From the NCBI GenBank assembly GCA_030039095.1, contig JASHQP010000076.1, positions 1-17,120 of the forward strand: a stretch of 17,120 nucleotides of DNA. Direction: 5' to 3'. The notes under the pieces are model-generated. The model was not told the DNA's origin. It saw nothing but the letters and a program-made list of their open reading frames with translations, and searched no databases. Positions 1 to 7,516 of the stretch are shown here, in pieces. A program made the translations under genes and the position numbers. Source of the DNA: Streptosporangiaceae bacterium. Lineage in GTDB: Bacteria; Actinomycetota; Actinomycetes; Streptosporangiales; Streptosporangiaceae. Each line of letters begins with the position of its first letter. The first letter of the stretch is position 1.

Positions 1-174
1 GACCCCCAGGCGGCCATGCGCGCATTCCAGGCCGTCGTTCACGATCTCGAGAAACCCGCCGCCGCCCTGTCGCTCGCGAGCGCGGATCCCGCCGCGGCAG
101 CCGCGGACTCGCCAGTACTCAGCGCCTGGATCCCCAGCGACGGCGCCCGAATGCCCGACACCGAGCCGGCATGA
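1..174 (+). CDS. C-terminal fragment of an unrecognised protein
   Basis: An open frame runs from the first base of the window to a TGA at 172-174, giving 57 residues of the 3' end of a gene that starts upstream. The tail contains a short helical stretch (FQAVVHDLEKPAAAL), then an Ala-rich linker and a Pro/Asp/Glu-containing end. I do not recognise the family from this piece. The stop overlaps the start of the following sugar kinase gene in an ATGA arrangement, so it is almost certainly translated from the same mRNA as the kinase and shows that the operon extends to the left of the window. Given its neighbours it is probably another sugar-metabolism gene, but that is inference from position only. 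Confidence 0.6.
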   Translation, partial: DPQAAMRAFQAVVHDLEKPAAALSLASADPAAAAADSPVLSAWIPSDGARMPDTEPA

Positions 175-1124
175 CAACCACCGCCAGCAACGCCGCCCGG
201 TTCATTCTCGGGGTCGGTTCATGCGCCATCGATGACATCATCTACATCGACGACCCTCAGCCGGCGGACGGGAAGGTCCGGGTAACCGGCAGGCTGACGC
301 AGGTGGGCGGCAACACGGCAGCTGCCCTCATCACTGCGGCGCGGATGGGCGCTCGCTGCAAGTACTTTGCCTCCCTCGGGGACGACCCCGCTTCTGCCCG
401 GGTCAGGGAAGAGCTCGCCAGTGAGCAAGTGGATGTGTCGGATGTCGTTTACGATCACCGGGCCAGGCCGGTGATGTCGACCATCATCGTCTCCAGGGCC
501 GGCCGGACCCGGACGGTCTACTTTGACGACGCTCAGCCGCACGGCGCGCTGGCCCCGGTCCCCGAACGCGTACTGCGTACCGCCCGGCTGCTGGTTGTCG
601 ATGGCCGCGGCCTGGAAGGGTGCGTGCCAGCAGTGCTCCGGGCCCGTGCGAGCCGCGTTCCGGTCGTCGCGGATATTGAGGGTAGCGACAGCTGCGCCAG
701 GCGGCTGCTCGCCATCGCTGACCACGTGATCATGCCACTCGGGCTCGCGCGCGAGCTTGCTGGCAAACAGGACCCGGCCGATGCGGTTCAGCAGCTGATC
801 GGCGCACACACAGCGGTGCTGATCGCAACAGCCGGCGCGGAGGGCTGTTACTACGCGCTTCCCGGCGGCGCGCAGGTGTACCACCTGCCTGCCTATCCGG
901 TCACCGCAAGAGACACGACCGGCTGCGGTGACGTCTTTGTCGGCGCGTACTCCGTTGCGCTGGCGCGCGGCCAGCGGCCGCTGGAGTGCATCGGCACCGC
1001 GACGGTCATGGCGGGAATGGCCGCCCGCCGTGACGGCCTGCGGGCCGGGCTGATCCCGCCCGCCGAGCTCAGGCAAGCACTCGAACATCTCGCCGACCCG
1101 ATTAGGATGGTGAAGGTCTCATGA
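171..1124 (+). CDS. PfkB-family (ribokinase-like) sugar kinase
   Basis: A 317-residue protein of usual length for PfkB sugar kinases, which phosphorylate a sugar hydroxyl with ATP in the cytoplasm. Visible landmarks are the N-terminal substrate-binding strand (VGSCAIDDIIY, about 14-25), the GGN motif (46-48) before a helix rich in Ala, a GDD element near 70-72, and the C-terminal anion-hole signature DTTGCGD (248-254), with Asp254 as expected catalytic base. The family consensus is DTxGAGD, so Cys252 replaces the usual Ala. Overall pattern, including PxxGKxxxxxxxxVGG near the N-terminus, recalls the sulfofructose kinase YihV branch, but from memory and without alignment, so the substrate is open. 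The ATG start overlaps the previous stop by four bases, and its own stop overlaps the next start in the same way, which implies translational coupling with the UxaC-like gene. Confidence 0.9.
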   Translation: MTTTASNAARFILGVGSCAIDDIIYIDDPQPADGKVRVTGRLTQVGGNTAAALITAARMGARCKYFASLGDDPASARVREELASEQVDVSDVVYDHRARPVMSTIIVSRAGRTRTVYFDDAQPHGALAPVPERVLRTARLLVVDGRGLEGCVPAVLRARASRVPVVADIEGSDSCARRLLAIADHVIMPLGLARELAGKQDPADAVQQLIGAHTAVLIATAGAEGCYYALPGGAQVYHLPAYPVTARDTTGCGDVFVGAYSVALARGQRPLECIGTATVMAGMAARRDGLRAGLIPPAELRQALEHLADPIRMVKVS

Positions 1125-2452
1125 ACGGCGCCAGCAGCGACAACCTCGGTCAGGCTCTGGCCGAGGTACCGATGGCCGACGTGCACACTCACCTCAGCCA
1201 GGATCAGCTGGCCGCGCGCGGACTGGCCGATGTCGCGCTGTACCACATGGTTATCAGTGATCTGTATGCGGCGGGATGCCCGGACGGCCAGCGCGTTCCG
1301 GAAACGCATGACCCGTCGGAGGCAGCACGCCGGCTCGAGCGGGCGGCGCCGTACTTTGCCCGGATCGCCAACACCAGTAACGCGTGGATGCTCAGGGCCA
1401 TCCTGCGTGACCTTTACGACTGGCACGAGCCGATCACCCCGGCCAACTGGGAACGCCTCGACGGCATCATCCGGGAGAAGGGCAGCGACGCGAACTGGGC
1501 CCGTTCGGTGCTGCAGAAGGCAAACGTATCGGCATCGACAACGGAATATGCGCGCCGCGGAAGCCGGCGCGCACCTGTTCCGTTGCATTACTCGCTCGAA
1601 TGGGGCATGTTCACGCGAGCCACCTGGGGGCATCCGGACGCACCGGTATACGAGCTCGAGCGCTGCTGGGGAGCTGAACCGACTCCGCCGCTGGAGATCG
1701 GACCGTCTGAGTGGCCGCCAGCCGAGCGGCCGATAAGGTCGGCGGCCGACGCCATCGAGGCCGTGGACTGGTATGTCAAGGCGATGCCGGACAACCTCAT
1801 GTGCATGGGAACGCATTTCTCGACCCGCTTCTCCTATGCTCGGGGGACGCCGGCCGAGTTCGACGCGGCGCTCCGGAACCGGGCCGCGCCATCGGCCAGC
1901 GAGCAGGGCGTCTTCGCAAGCTTCATCAACGACGCGTTCCTCCAGGCGCTGGAACGAAACCGTCCGGACGTCGCGGTGATGTTCAGCGCCGGGGCAGAGC
2001 CGCTCCCGTACGAGACCGGCAGCGAGCTGAGCCAGGCGACCACCGGGCAGCTAGGCGACATGATGTCCCGGTATACAGGCCTGCGGTTCGTCTGCCTGCT
2101 CGGATCTGCGCACGCGAACCAGGCCGTCTGCACCCTGGCCCGTGAACTGCCAAACCTTGCCATTGCCGGATACTGGTGGCACAACTTTTACCCAAGCATT
2201 ATGCATGGCATACTGGAACAACGGCTGGACATGCTTCCCATGCCAAGGCATATCGGCTTCTTCTCGGATGCCTATACCATCGAGTGGGTCTACGCAAAGG
2301 CACTGATGGTACGACGGATTGCCGGGCGCGTACTGGCGGGGCGCGTGCGCGACGGCTGGTACACATTCGAAGACGCGGTCGCGATCGCCCGGACCACCTG
2401 GCAGCAGACTCCGGCCGACTTCCTCCGGATGAAGGGCGTGGGGGAGAAATGA
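1121..2452 (+). CDS. Divergent uronate isomerase (UxaC)-like TIM-barrel protein
   Basis: A 443-residue protein, slightly shorter than typical glucuronate/galacturonate isomerases (about 460-470), which interconvert uronates and keto-uronates with a metal in an amidohydrolase-type barrel. The first strand carries the metal-binding HxH in ADVHTHLS (His22, His24). The C-terminal third has a GYWWHN element (about 350-355) and a FFSDAYT element (Asp383), matching the places where UxaC proteins have GGSWWFND and a TDSR segment. The central region is not easily matched to characterised isomerases, so the reaction may differ (a lactone or sugar-acid hydrolase is an alternative). It starts at an ATG overlapping the kinase stop and its TGA overlaps the DeoR gene start, so it sits in a tightly coupled kinase-isomerase-regulator block. 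Confidence 0.7.
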   Translation: MNGASSDNLGQALAEVPMADVHTHLSQDQLAARGLADVALYHMVISDLYAAGCPDGQRVPETHDPSEAARRLERAAPYFARIANTSNAWMLRAILRDLYDWHEPITPANWERLDGIIREKGSDANWARSVLQKANVSASTTEYARRGSRRAPVPLHYSLEWGMFTRATWGHPDAPVYELERCWGAEPTPPLEIGPSEWPPAERPIRSAADAIEAVDWYVKAMPDNLMCMGTHFSTRFSYARGTPAEFDAALRNRAAPSASEQGVFASFINDAFLQALERNRPDVAVMFSAGAEPLPYETGSELSQATTGQLGDMMSRYTGLRFVCLLGSAHANQAVCTLARELPNLAIAGYWWHNFYPSIMHGILEQRLDMLPMPRHIGFFSDAYTIEWVYAKALMVRRIAGRVLAGRVRDGWYTFEDAVAIARTTWQQTPADFLRMKGVGEK

Positions 2453-3288
2453 CAGAGACCCGCGCGGCGGCGCCGCAGCAGGCGCTCGCGCAGGACGGGC
2501 CAAACGGGCAGGCTCCGATCATTCCGTCCAGCATGCGGCGGCAGCGCATCCTCGACCACATCGTTCAGCAGCAGGGCGCCACAGTCGACGGGCTGAGCGA
2601 CCTATTCGGCGTGTCAAAGGTCACCATCCGGGCTGACCTGGCCTACCTCGCCAAATCCGGCGTCGTCGAGCGGAGCCGCGGCGGGGCCGCCCCGGCACGG
2701 CACATCCGGTCGGCCGTGCCGTTCTCGCTCCGGCAGGAAACAAACCCGGACGCCAAGGCCAGCATCGCCAAGCTCGCCGCGACCCTGCTGCGGGCGGGGG
2801 AGACCATCTGCCTGGACGCCGGGACCACCGTCGAAGAACTCGGCACGTACGTCGCTTCGATGCCAAAACTGACCGTCGTGACTCCCGCCATCGCCCTGGC
2901 GACCCGCCTTTGCCGAAGCGACCAGCTCGACGTGGTGGCGATCGGCGGACGGCTTGATCCGCAGATGATGAGCTGCGCGGGGCCGATGGCCGAATTCGAG
3001 ATCAGCGAGGTACCGGCGCACAAGGCATTTCTCGGCGCGCACGGGATCGACGACGACGGGGATATCGTGGAAGTATCGCTGGAAATAGCGAGGCTGAAGC
3101 GGGCAATAGTAAAGGCCGCGCGTGAGGTAATTCTGCTGGCGGACTCGTCCAAATGGAGCACGATGGGCACTGCCAAGGTCGCAGACATTTCGTCGATCGA
3201 TGTCGTCGTGTCGGATGAGGGTCTTTCCCAGAGGGCCCGGAAGATGCTAGAAGACCGGGGCGTCCAGCTTTTGCTGGCTCCTGTCTGA
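2449..3288 (+). CDS. DeoR/GlpR-family transcriptional regulator
   Basis: A 279-residue protein with the classic DeoR layout. The N-terminal winged helix (about 30-85) has RRQRILDHI, a recognition helix region VSKVTIRADLAYL and the wing SRGGA. The C-terminal sugar-phosphate isomerase-like sensor has DAGTT (123-127), IGGRLD (165-170) and ADSSKW (231-236). These proteins normally repress a sugar operon and release DNA on binding a phosphorylated sugar. The ATG at 2449 is chosen because it overlaps the previous stop (ATGA) and because the frame upstream to 2176 is antisense-like shadow inside the UxaC-like gene. It is preceded by a GGGGAGAA ribosome-binding stretch inside that gene. Residues 1-28 are a low-complexity Gln/Ala extension before the HTH. 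It likely controls this cluster, sensing the product of the adjacent kinase or a downstream sugar phosphate. Confidence 0.93.
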   Translation: MTETRAAAPQQALAQDGPNGQAPIIPSSMRRQRILDHIVQQQGATVDGLSDLFGVSKVTIRADLAYLAKSGVVERSRGGAAPARHIRSAVPFSLRQETNPDAKASIAKLAATLLRAGETICLDAGTTVEELGTYVASMPKLTVVTPAIALATRLCRSDQLDVVAIGGRLDPQMMSCAGPMAEFEISEVPAHKAFLGAHGIDDDGDIVEVSLEIARLKRAIVKAAREVILLADSSKWSTMGTAKVADISSIDVVVSDEGLSQRARKMLEDRGVQLLLAPV

Positions 3289-3373
3289 CCTCTTGCCGGT
3301 TCATCCGCGAGGCCGCAGTGTGAATCGCGGGGCAACTAACCCAGGCCGCAGACAACGATCCGCTGACATGTCG

Positions 3374-3402
3374 TGCCCTCAGGCTGCCCTCGTACAGGGC
3401 AG
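3374..3402 (+). promoter_or_regulatory. Repeated TGCCCTC sites and hairpin before the thuA-like gene
   Basis: The 151-bp gap between the DeoR gene and the ThuA-like gene holds two direct copies of TGCCCTC (3374-3380 and 3385-3391, 11 bp apart) and a perfect 7-bp hairpin, CTGCCCT (3384-3390), loop CGTAC, AGGGCAG (3396-3402). A second weaker stem, CCGCGA (3305-3310) with TCGCGG (3325-3330), lies just after the DeoR stop. DeoR-family repressors often bind repeated sites, so this may be an operator for an internal promoter. The hairpin could instead attenuate or terminate transcription. No convincing -35/-10 pair was found. Confidence 0.35.
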
Positions 3403-3439
3403 GGAGGTCACGCGCTGGACATACCGGAGGTGGTAACGA

Positions 3440-4204
3440 GTGACGGTGCACGTGACCGTGTGGAATGAATACTTCGCCGAGCGCAGTGATCCCGCAGTGC
3501 AGGCGAGCTACCCGCAAGGATTGCATGCCCAGATCGCAGCGGGGATCAGCCGCCTGGAACCCGATGCGCTCGTAGTCCGGACAGCCAGCCTGGACGAGTC
3601 CGGCCAGGGGCTGCCGCCGGAGGTGCTGGATACGACGGATGTCCTGTTCTGGTGGGATCACGAGCGGCGGCACCTTGTCGACGACGCCCTGGTCGAGCGG
3701 ATCGTCGACCGGGTGCACCGCGGCATGGGGTTTGTCGCGCTGCACTCGGCTCACTTCTCCAAGGTATTCCGGGCTCTCATGGGGACCTCTTGCCGCCTGC
3801 GGTGGCGGAACGACAGTGACCGCGAGCTGGTATGGGCGGTCAGCCCGACCCATCCCGTCGCGCGAGGTGTGCCCTTCCCGCTCGTCATACCGGCCCAGGA
3901 GATGTATGGCGAGTTCTTCGACATTCCGGTGCCGGACGAACTGGTGTTCATCAGCTCGTTCAGCGGGGGCGAGGTGTTCCGGAGCGGCTGCTGCTTCTAT
4001 CGTGGTCGGGGCCGGGTCTTCTACTTCTCGCCCGGTGATCAAGACTATCCCGTGTACCACAACGAGGGAGTCATCCGGGTCCTGGCCAATGCCGCCTTGT
4101 GGGCTGCGCCTGCGGCCGGGATACTCCGGCGACCGTACGCCCCTGAATACAGTGGGCCAGACTGGTTTATTGAGAGCCCGGCCGGCGGATATGAGCGCGG
4201 TTAA
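3440..4204 (+). CDS. ThuA-family (trehalose utilisation-like) protein
   Basis: A 254-residue ThuA-domain protein with a glutamine-amidotransferase-like fold. Family-typical blocks are the N-terminal VTVWNEY (6-12), the DVLFWWDHE segment (about 70-78), GMGFVALHSAHFSKVFRALMGT (about 95-116), EMYGEFFDIPVPDELVF near the middle of the C-terminal half, GGEVFRSG and the RGRVFYFSPGDQDYPVY block. In rhizobia thuA acts beside thuB, a Gfo/Idh/MocA dehydrogenase, in converting disaccharides to 3-keto derivatives. The next two genes here are of that dehydrogenase family, so the same partnership is likely, though not with trehalose necessarily. The GTG start at 3440 has a GGAGG at 3426-3430. The gene overlaps the next one by 14 bp, indicating cotranslation. 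Confidence 0.9.
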   Translation: MTVHVTVWNEYFAERSDPAVQASYPQGLHAQIAAGISRLEPDALVVRTASLDESGQGLPPEVLDTTDVLFWWDHERRHLVDDALVERIVDRVHRGMGFVALHSAHFSKVFRALMGTSCRLRWRNDSDRELVWAVSPTHPVARGVPFPLVIPAQEMYGEFFDIPVPDELVFISSFSGGEVFRSGCCFYRGRGRVFYFSPGDQDYPVYHNEGVIRVLANAALWAAPAAGILRRPYAPEYSGPDWFIESPAGGYERG

Positions 4205-5294
4205 TCCGGCCACCATGGCAGCAGGGCCCCAGACCGGGAACGAGTTTTCCGCCCTCCGTGCCGGAGTCATAGGCGTGGGCTGGGCCGGAGAGGAACATCT
4301 CGCCAGCTATGCGGCTGAGCGCGGAGTGCAGCCAGTGGCACTGGCGGGCCTGGAGAGGTCCCGGCTGCAGTCTCTTGGCGGCAAGTTCGGCGTTGATGCG
4401 CTGTTTGACGACTGGCAGGCTCTGCTTGCGACGGCAGACCTAGACATGCTGAGCGTGTGCGCGCCGAACTATCTGCACGCTCCCATTGCGATAGCAGCGC
4501 TGCGAGCCGGCACGAATGTTCTGTGCGAGAAGCCGATGGCATGCACGCTGGAGGACGCTGCGGCGATGGTCGCGGCCGCCCGCGCGGCCGGGAAGACGTT
4601 GCAGGTTGTCAGCAACTACCGGCACCGGCACGCAATCCAGTTGCTGCATGAGCTGGTGACCGCGGGTTTCTTCGGGCGAATCCGCTGCGTGCGGTGTAGC
4701 TGGCTGCGGCGGGACTCGTCGGTTGCCGGCACCTGGTTCGGCCACAAGGCTCTCTCCGGCGGGGGTGTGCTCGTGGATCTCGGAGTTCACCTGGTCGACC
4801 TCGTTCTCTATCTTCTCGATGACCGGGTGAGCGGTGATGTCACGGCAATGACCTCCGCTGACATCCTGAGCCAAGCTCCGGCGGGGAGACTGCCTTTTGA
4901 TGTAGAGGACTCGGCGGTCGCTGTGCTGCGGGTTGCCGACGGCCCGATGACGATTCTCGAGGCCAGCTGGGCCACCTACTCGGGCAGCGAGAGGGACCGC
5001 CTAGTAGTAACCCTGTATGGTGCCCAGGCGGACGCGGTGGCGGAGCTGTCCGAAACCGGAGATGGCGACACGCTGGAGATCAGCAAGAGCCTGCGTGGGC
5101 TGCCGGTAACCGAGCGCGTCGACGTGCGGGGGGTCGCATCGCACCGCGAGACCATTCACGAGTTTGTGGAAAAGGTCCGGGTAGGCCCGCCGGATCATGG
5201 CGAACGGGCGCTCCTGCGGAGCGTCATCGTGAACGCGATTTACGAGGCAGCGGCCTGCGGGGGCCAGATCGTGATTGACGGTGTAGCACCGTGA
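4191..5294 (+). CDS. Gfo/Idh/MocA-family oxidoreductase (first copy, ThuB-like position)
   Basis: A 367-residue NAD(P)-dependent sugar or cyclitol dehydrogenase. The Rossmann GxGxxG is GVIGVGWAG (25-33), the conserved catalytic-lysine motif is CEKP (112-115), and the C-terminal half has the GGGVLVDLGVHLVD block (190-203, His200 and Asp203) typical of the family's active site. The frame is open back to 3639 inside the ThuA-like gene, but the protein similarity starts only about residue 20, so the ATG at 4191 is taken as the start; ATG at 4215 (residue 9) is an alternative, and neither has a strong ribosome-binding site. It overlaps the ThuA-like gene and its stop overlaps the next gene's GTG. 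Likely reaction is oxidation of a ring hydroxyl of a sugar to a ketone, with unknown substrate. Confidence 0.92.
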   Translation: MSAVNPATMAAGPQTGNEFSALRAGVIGVGWAGEEHLASYAAERGVQPVALAGLERSRLQSLGGKFGVDALFDDWQALLATADLDMLSVCAPNYLHAPIAIAALRAGTNVLCEKPMACTLEDAAAMVAAARAAGKTLQVVSNYRHRHAIQLLHELVTAGFFGRIRCVRCSWLRRDSSVAGTWFGHKALSGGGVLVDLGVHLVDLVLYLLDDRVSGDVTAMTSADILSQAPAGRLPFDVEDSAVAVLRVADGPMTILEASWATYSGSERDRLVVTLYGAQADAVAELSETGDGDTLEISKSLRGLPVTERVDVRGVASHRETIHEFVEKVRVGPPDHGERALLRSVIVNAIYEAAACGGQIVIDGVAP

Positions 5295-6538
5295 CCGCTG
5301 ACGCAGGCATCGGGCTTCCAGAGCAGGCAGCAGCCACTGGCGGGCTGGCGATGCGGTCGCCCTCGGCAAAGCAGAGCCTTGGGATCGGCCTGGTAGGGCA
5401 TGGCTTCATGGGCGCGGTGCACTCGCTGGCCTGGCGGACGGCGCCGCATATGTTTCCGCTGCCGTGCGAACTGTCGATGAAGGTCGTCTGCGGGCGCGAC
5501 CTGGAACGTGCGCGCGACGCCGCAGCGAAACTCGGCTGGCAGTCCGCGGTGAGCGACTGGCGGGAGGTGATCCTGCGCCCCGATGTGGACATCGTTGATA
5601 TCTGCGCTCCGCCTCATCTGCATGCCGAAGTTGCCGCTGCCGCGCTGGAGGCGGGCAAGCACGTTCTTTGCGAGAAGCCGCTAGCCAACTCGGTCGACGA
5701 TGCCCTGGCGATGACCGTGGCGGCGCGCCGGGGGCGTGTTCGTGGGATCAGGTCGATGGTGGGCTACAACTACCGGCGTGTGCCGGCGCTGGCCGTCGCC
5801 CGGCAGCTGGTGCACGATGGCACGATAGGCGGCCTGCGGCGGGTACGCGCATCGTATCTGCAGGACTGGGCCTGCAGTTCCGGCGTGATGCACTCCTGGC
5901 GGTTCGACCGCAGCGCCGGCGGTTCCGGTGCCCTCGGCGACCTGGGATGTCATCTCGTTGATCTGCTCCAGTACCTGTGTGCCGACCGAATTCAGCGAAT
6001 TGCGTGCGTCAAGATGGCTGGCCACGATCCGGGCGTGCCGGTTAACGGGCCCGGGGATCAGCTGCCTGGCACTGACGGAGGCCCGCTGGCCGCAGTCGAT
6101 GACACCGCTGTGCTCCTGGGCATCTCCGCGGGAGGGTTCCCGGTGACGTTTGACATCAGCAGAGTTGCCCGTGGCTATAAGAACTGCCTGCGGTTCGAGA
6201 TCGATGGTGCCAGAGGCACTCTCAGGTTCGACCTGGAACGGATGAATGAGCTGGAGTTCTTCGGCGATGGCGTAACCGACAGCACGCAGGGGTTCCGCCG
6301 GATGGTTATCACTGAGCCGGATCATCCTTACCTGTCCGGCTGGTGGCCACCGGGCCATGTGCTCGGGTTTGAGCACGCCTTTGTCAATCAGGTGCGGGAT
6401 TTCGTGCTGTGCATTACGTCCGGCTCGGATCCCGCGCCATCCTTCGAGGACGGACTTGCGGTCCAGCACGTGATCGCAGCGGCAGAAGCGAGCGGGGATT
6501 CAGGGTCGGTCTGGATGCCCGTGGCGGAGGGGCAATGA
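5291..6538 (+). CDS. Gfo/Idh/MocA-family oxidoreductase (second copy)
   Basis: A 415-residue paralogue of the preceding dehydrogenase family, longer at both ends. It has the Rossmann motif GLVGHGFMG (33-41), CEKPLA (127-132) and a GALGDLGCHLVD block (213-224, His221 and Asp224). The GTG start overlaps the previous TGA (GTGA). An ATG at 5351 (residue 21) lies closer to the Rossmann fold, and the first 28 residues are low-complexity, so the true start could be there. The two dehydrogenases differ clearly in their C-terminal halves, which argues for two different substrates or two successive redox steps rather than a recent duplication. A 120-bp gap follows before the transketolase genes. Substrate specificity cannot be read from the sequence. 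Confidence 0.92.
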   Translation: MTADAGIGLPEQAAATGGLAMRSPSAKQSLGIGLVGHGFMGAVHSLAWRTAPHMFPLPCELSMKVVCGRDLERARDAAAKLGWQSAVSDWREVILRPDVDIVDICAPPHLHAEVAAAALEAGKHVLCEKPLANSVDDALAMTVAARRGRVRGIRSMVGYNYRRVPALAVARQLVHDGTIGGLRRVRASYLQDWACSSGVMHSWRFDRSAGGSGALGDLGCHLVDLLQYLCADRIQRIACVKMAGHDPGVPVNGPGDQLPGTDGGPLAAVDDTAVLLGISAGGFPVTFDISRVARGYKNCLRFEIDGARGTLRFDLERMNELEFFGDGVTDSTQGFRRMVITEPDHPYLSGWWPPGHVLGFEHAFVNQVRDFVLCITSGSDPAPSFEDGLAVQHVIAAAEASGDSGSVWMPVAEGQ

Positions 6539-6626
6539 GATCTGCCGACACGGGCCTGCAGATTGTCCCCGGCCGCTGCCGGCCAGTCCTTCGCGGCGCT
6601 CGGCAGCTACCAGAGCACCACCTAGT

Positions 6627-6649
6627 CAAGGACGGGAACCAAGGACGGG
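6627..6649 (+). repeat. 13-bp direct repeat next to the transketolase start
   Basis: CAAGGACGGG occurs twice (6627-6636 and 6640-6649) separated by AAC, just before the transketolase N-subunit ATG at 6659. Each copy contains an AAGGA Shine-Dalgarno-like core; the second, extended to GGGGGG, is the better placed. The rest of the 6539-6658 gap has a small GGCCG/CGGCC hairpin and no other gene. Confidence 0.5.
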
Positions 6650-6658
6650 GGGTCAGCA

Positions 6659-7516
6659 ATGACACAAACTACTCGCCTCGCGGAACGGGCAGCCTTCATC
6701 CGGCGCGAGACCGTCCGCCTTATCGACATCGCCAAGACGGGCCACTACTCGAGTGTCTTCTCGGCTGCCGAGATCCTGGCTGCCCTGTATTACCAGGTCA
6801 TGCGGCTTCGGCCCGGGGAGCCGGATTGGCTCGAGCGGGACCGCCTTGTGCTGTCAAAAGGCCACGTGGCCGTTGGCGTCTATCCGGTCCTGGCCGACTG
6901 GGGCTTCTTCCCGCCAGGAGTCCTCGATAGCTACACCAGGCTCGGTAACCCGCTCGGTGACCACCCCAACATGCGTGACGTGCCCGGAATCGACTTCAGC
7001 GCCGGATCTCTCGGGCACGGGCTTTCGGTCGGACTCGGCATGGCGGCCGCGGCCCGGTTGCGCGGCCTGACCGCGGTCCGCGTGTTCGTCTTGCTCGGGG
7101 ACGGCGAACTGCACGAGGGACAGAACTGGGAGGCAGCCATGGCGGCTGCTCACTTCCGGGCGTCCAACCTCTGCGCAATCGTGGACCGCAATCAGTTCTC
7201 GCTCGACGGAGACACCGAGCAGGTACTCGCGCTCGAGCCGCTGCGCGAGAAGTGGAAGTCCTTCGGCTGGGAGGTCACGGAGGTCGACGGCCACGACGCG
7301 GAGGCGGTGGCCAAGTCGGTCTCCGCGGCTGTCGCGGACTGCGCCGTCCCGGGCGCCCCGCAAGTGGTGATCGCCCACACCGTCAAGGGGAAAGGTGTCA
7401 GGTCCATGGAGGAGAGCCGCGATTGGCACCTCGGCTGGCTCGCCCCGGCCGACCGCGACCGCGTGCTCCGGGAGCTTGCGGCCGGGCTCGGCAACCCGGG
7501 CGCTGAGGAGTCATGA
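6659..7516 (+). CDS. Transketolase, N-terminal (TPP-binding) subunit
   Basis: A 285-residue protein covering only the thiamine-diphosphate-binding half of transketolase. Landmarks are LSKGH (65-69, His69 corresponding to the substrate/TPP-binding His), GSLGHGLSVGLGMA (116-129), and the TPP motif that opens with GDGELHEGQNWEA (147-159) and ends with the metal-binding DRNQ (176-179). KGKG near the C-terminus is also typical. Two-subunit transketolases are known in Archaea and many bacteria and often serve specialised pathways rather than the central pentose phosphate cycle. The partner subunit follows with an ATGA overlap, so the two are made in equal amounts. Expected role is reversible transfer of a two-carbon ketol unit between a ketose and an aldose (phosphate or otherwise modified). 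Confidence 0.93.
   Translation: MTQTTRLAERAAFIRRETVRLIDIAKTGHYSSVFSAAEILAALYYQVMRLRPGEPDWLERDRLVLSKGHVAVGVYPVLADWGFFPPGVLDSYTRLGNPLGDHPNMRDVPGIDFSAGSLGHGLSVGLGMAAAARLRGLTAVRVFVLLGDGELHEGQNWEAAMAAAHFRASNLCAIVDRNQFSLDGDTEQVLALEPLREKWKSFGWEVTEVDGHDAEAVAKSVSAAVADCAVPGAPQVVIAHTVKGKGVRSMEESRDWHLGWLAPADRDRVLRELAAGLGNPGAEES

Noticed and set aside
893..1816. Long - strand open frame over the kinase and UxaC-like genes
   Set aside because: Arg/Pro-rich shadow typical of the antisense of GC-rich genes, and both sense genes have clear families and coupled starts.
3002..4270. 422-residue - strand open frame opposite the DeoR and ThuA-like genes
   Set aside because: It spans two well-identified sense genes and their gap, with no domain-like content.
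6535..6930. Small gene starting at an ATGA overlap after the second Gfo/Idh/MocA gene
   Set aside because: It would run well into the transketolase gene in another frame, and its sequence there is shadow-like.
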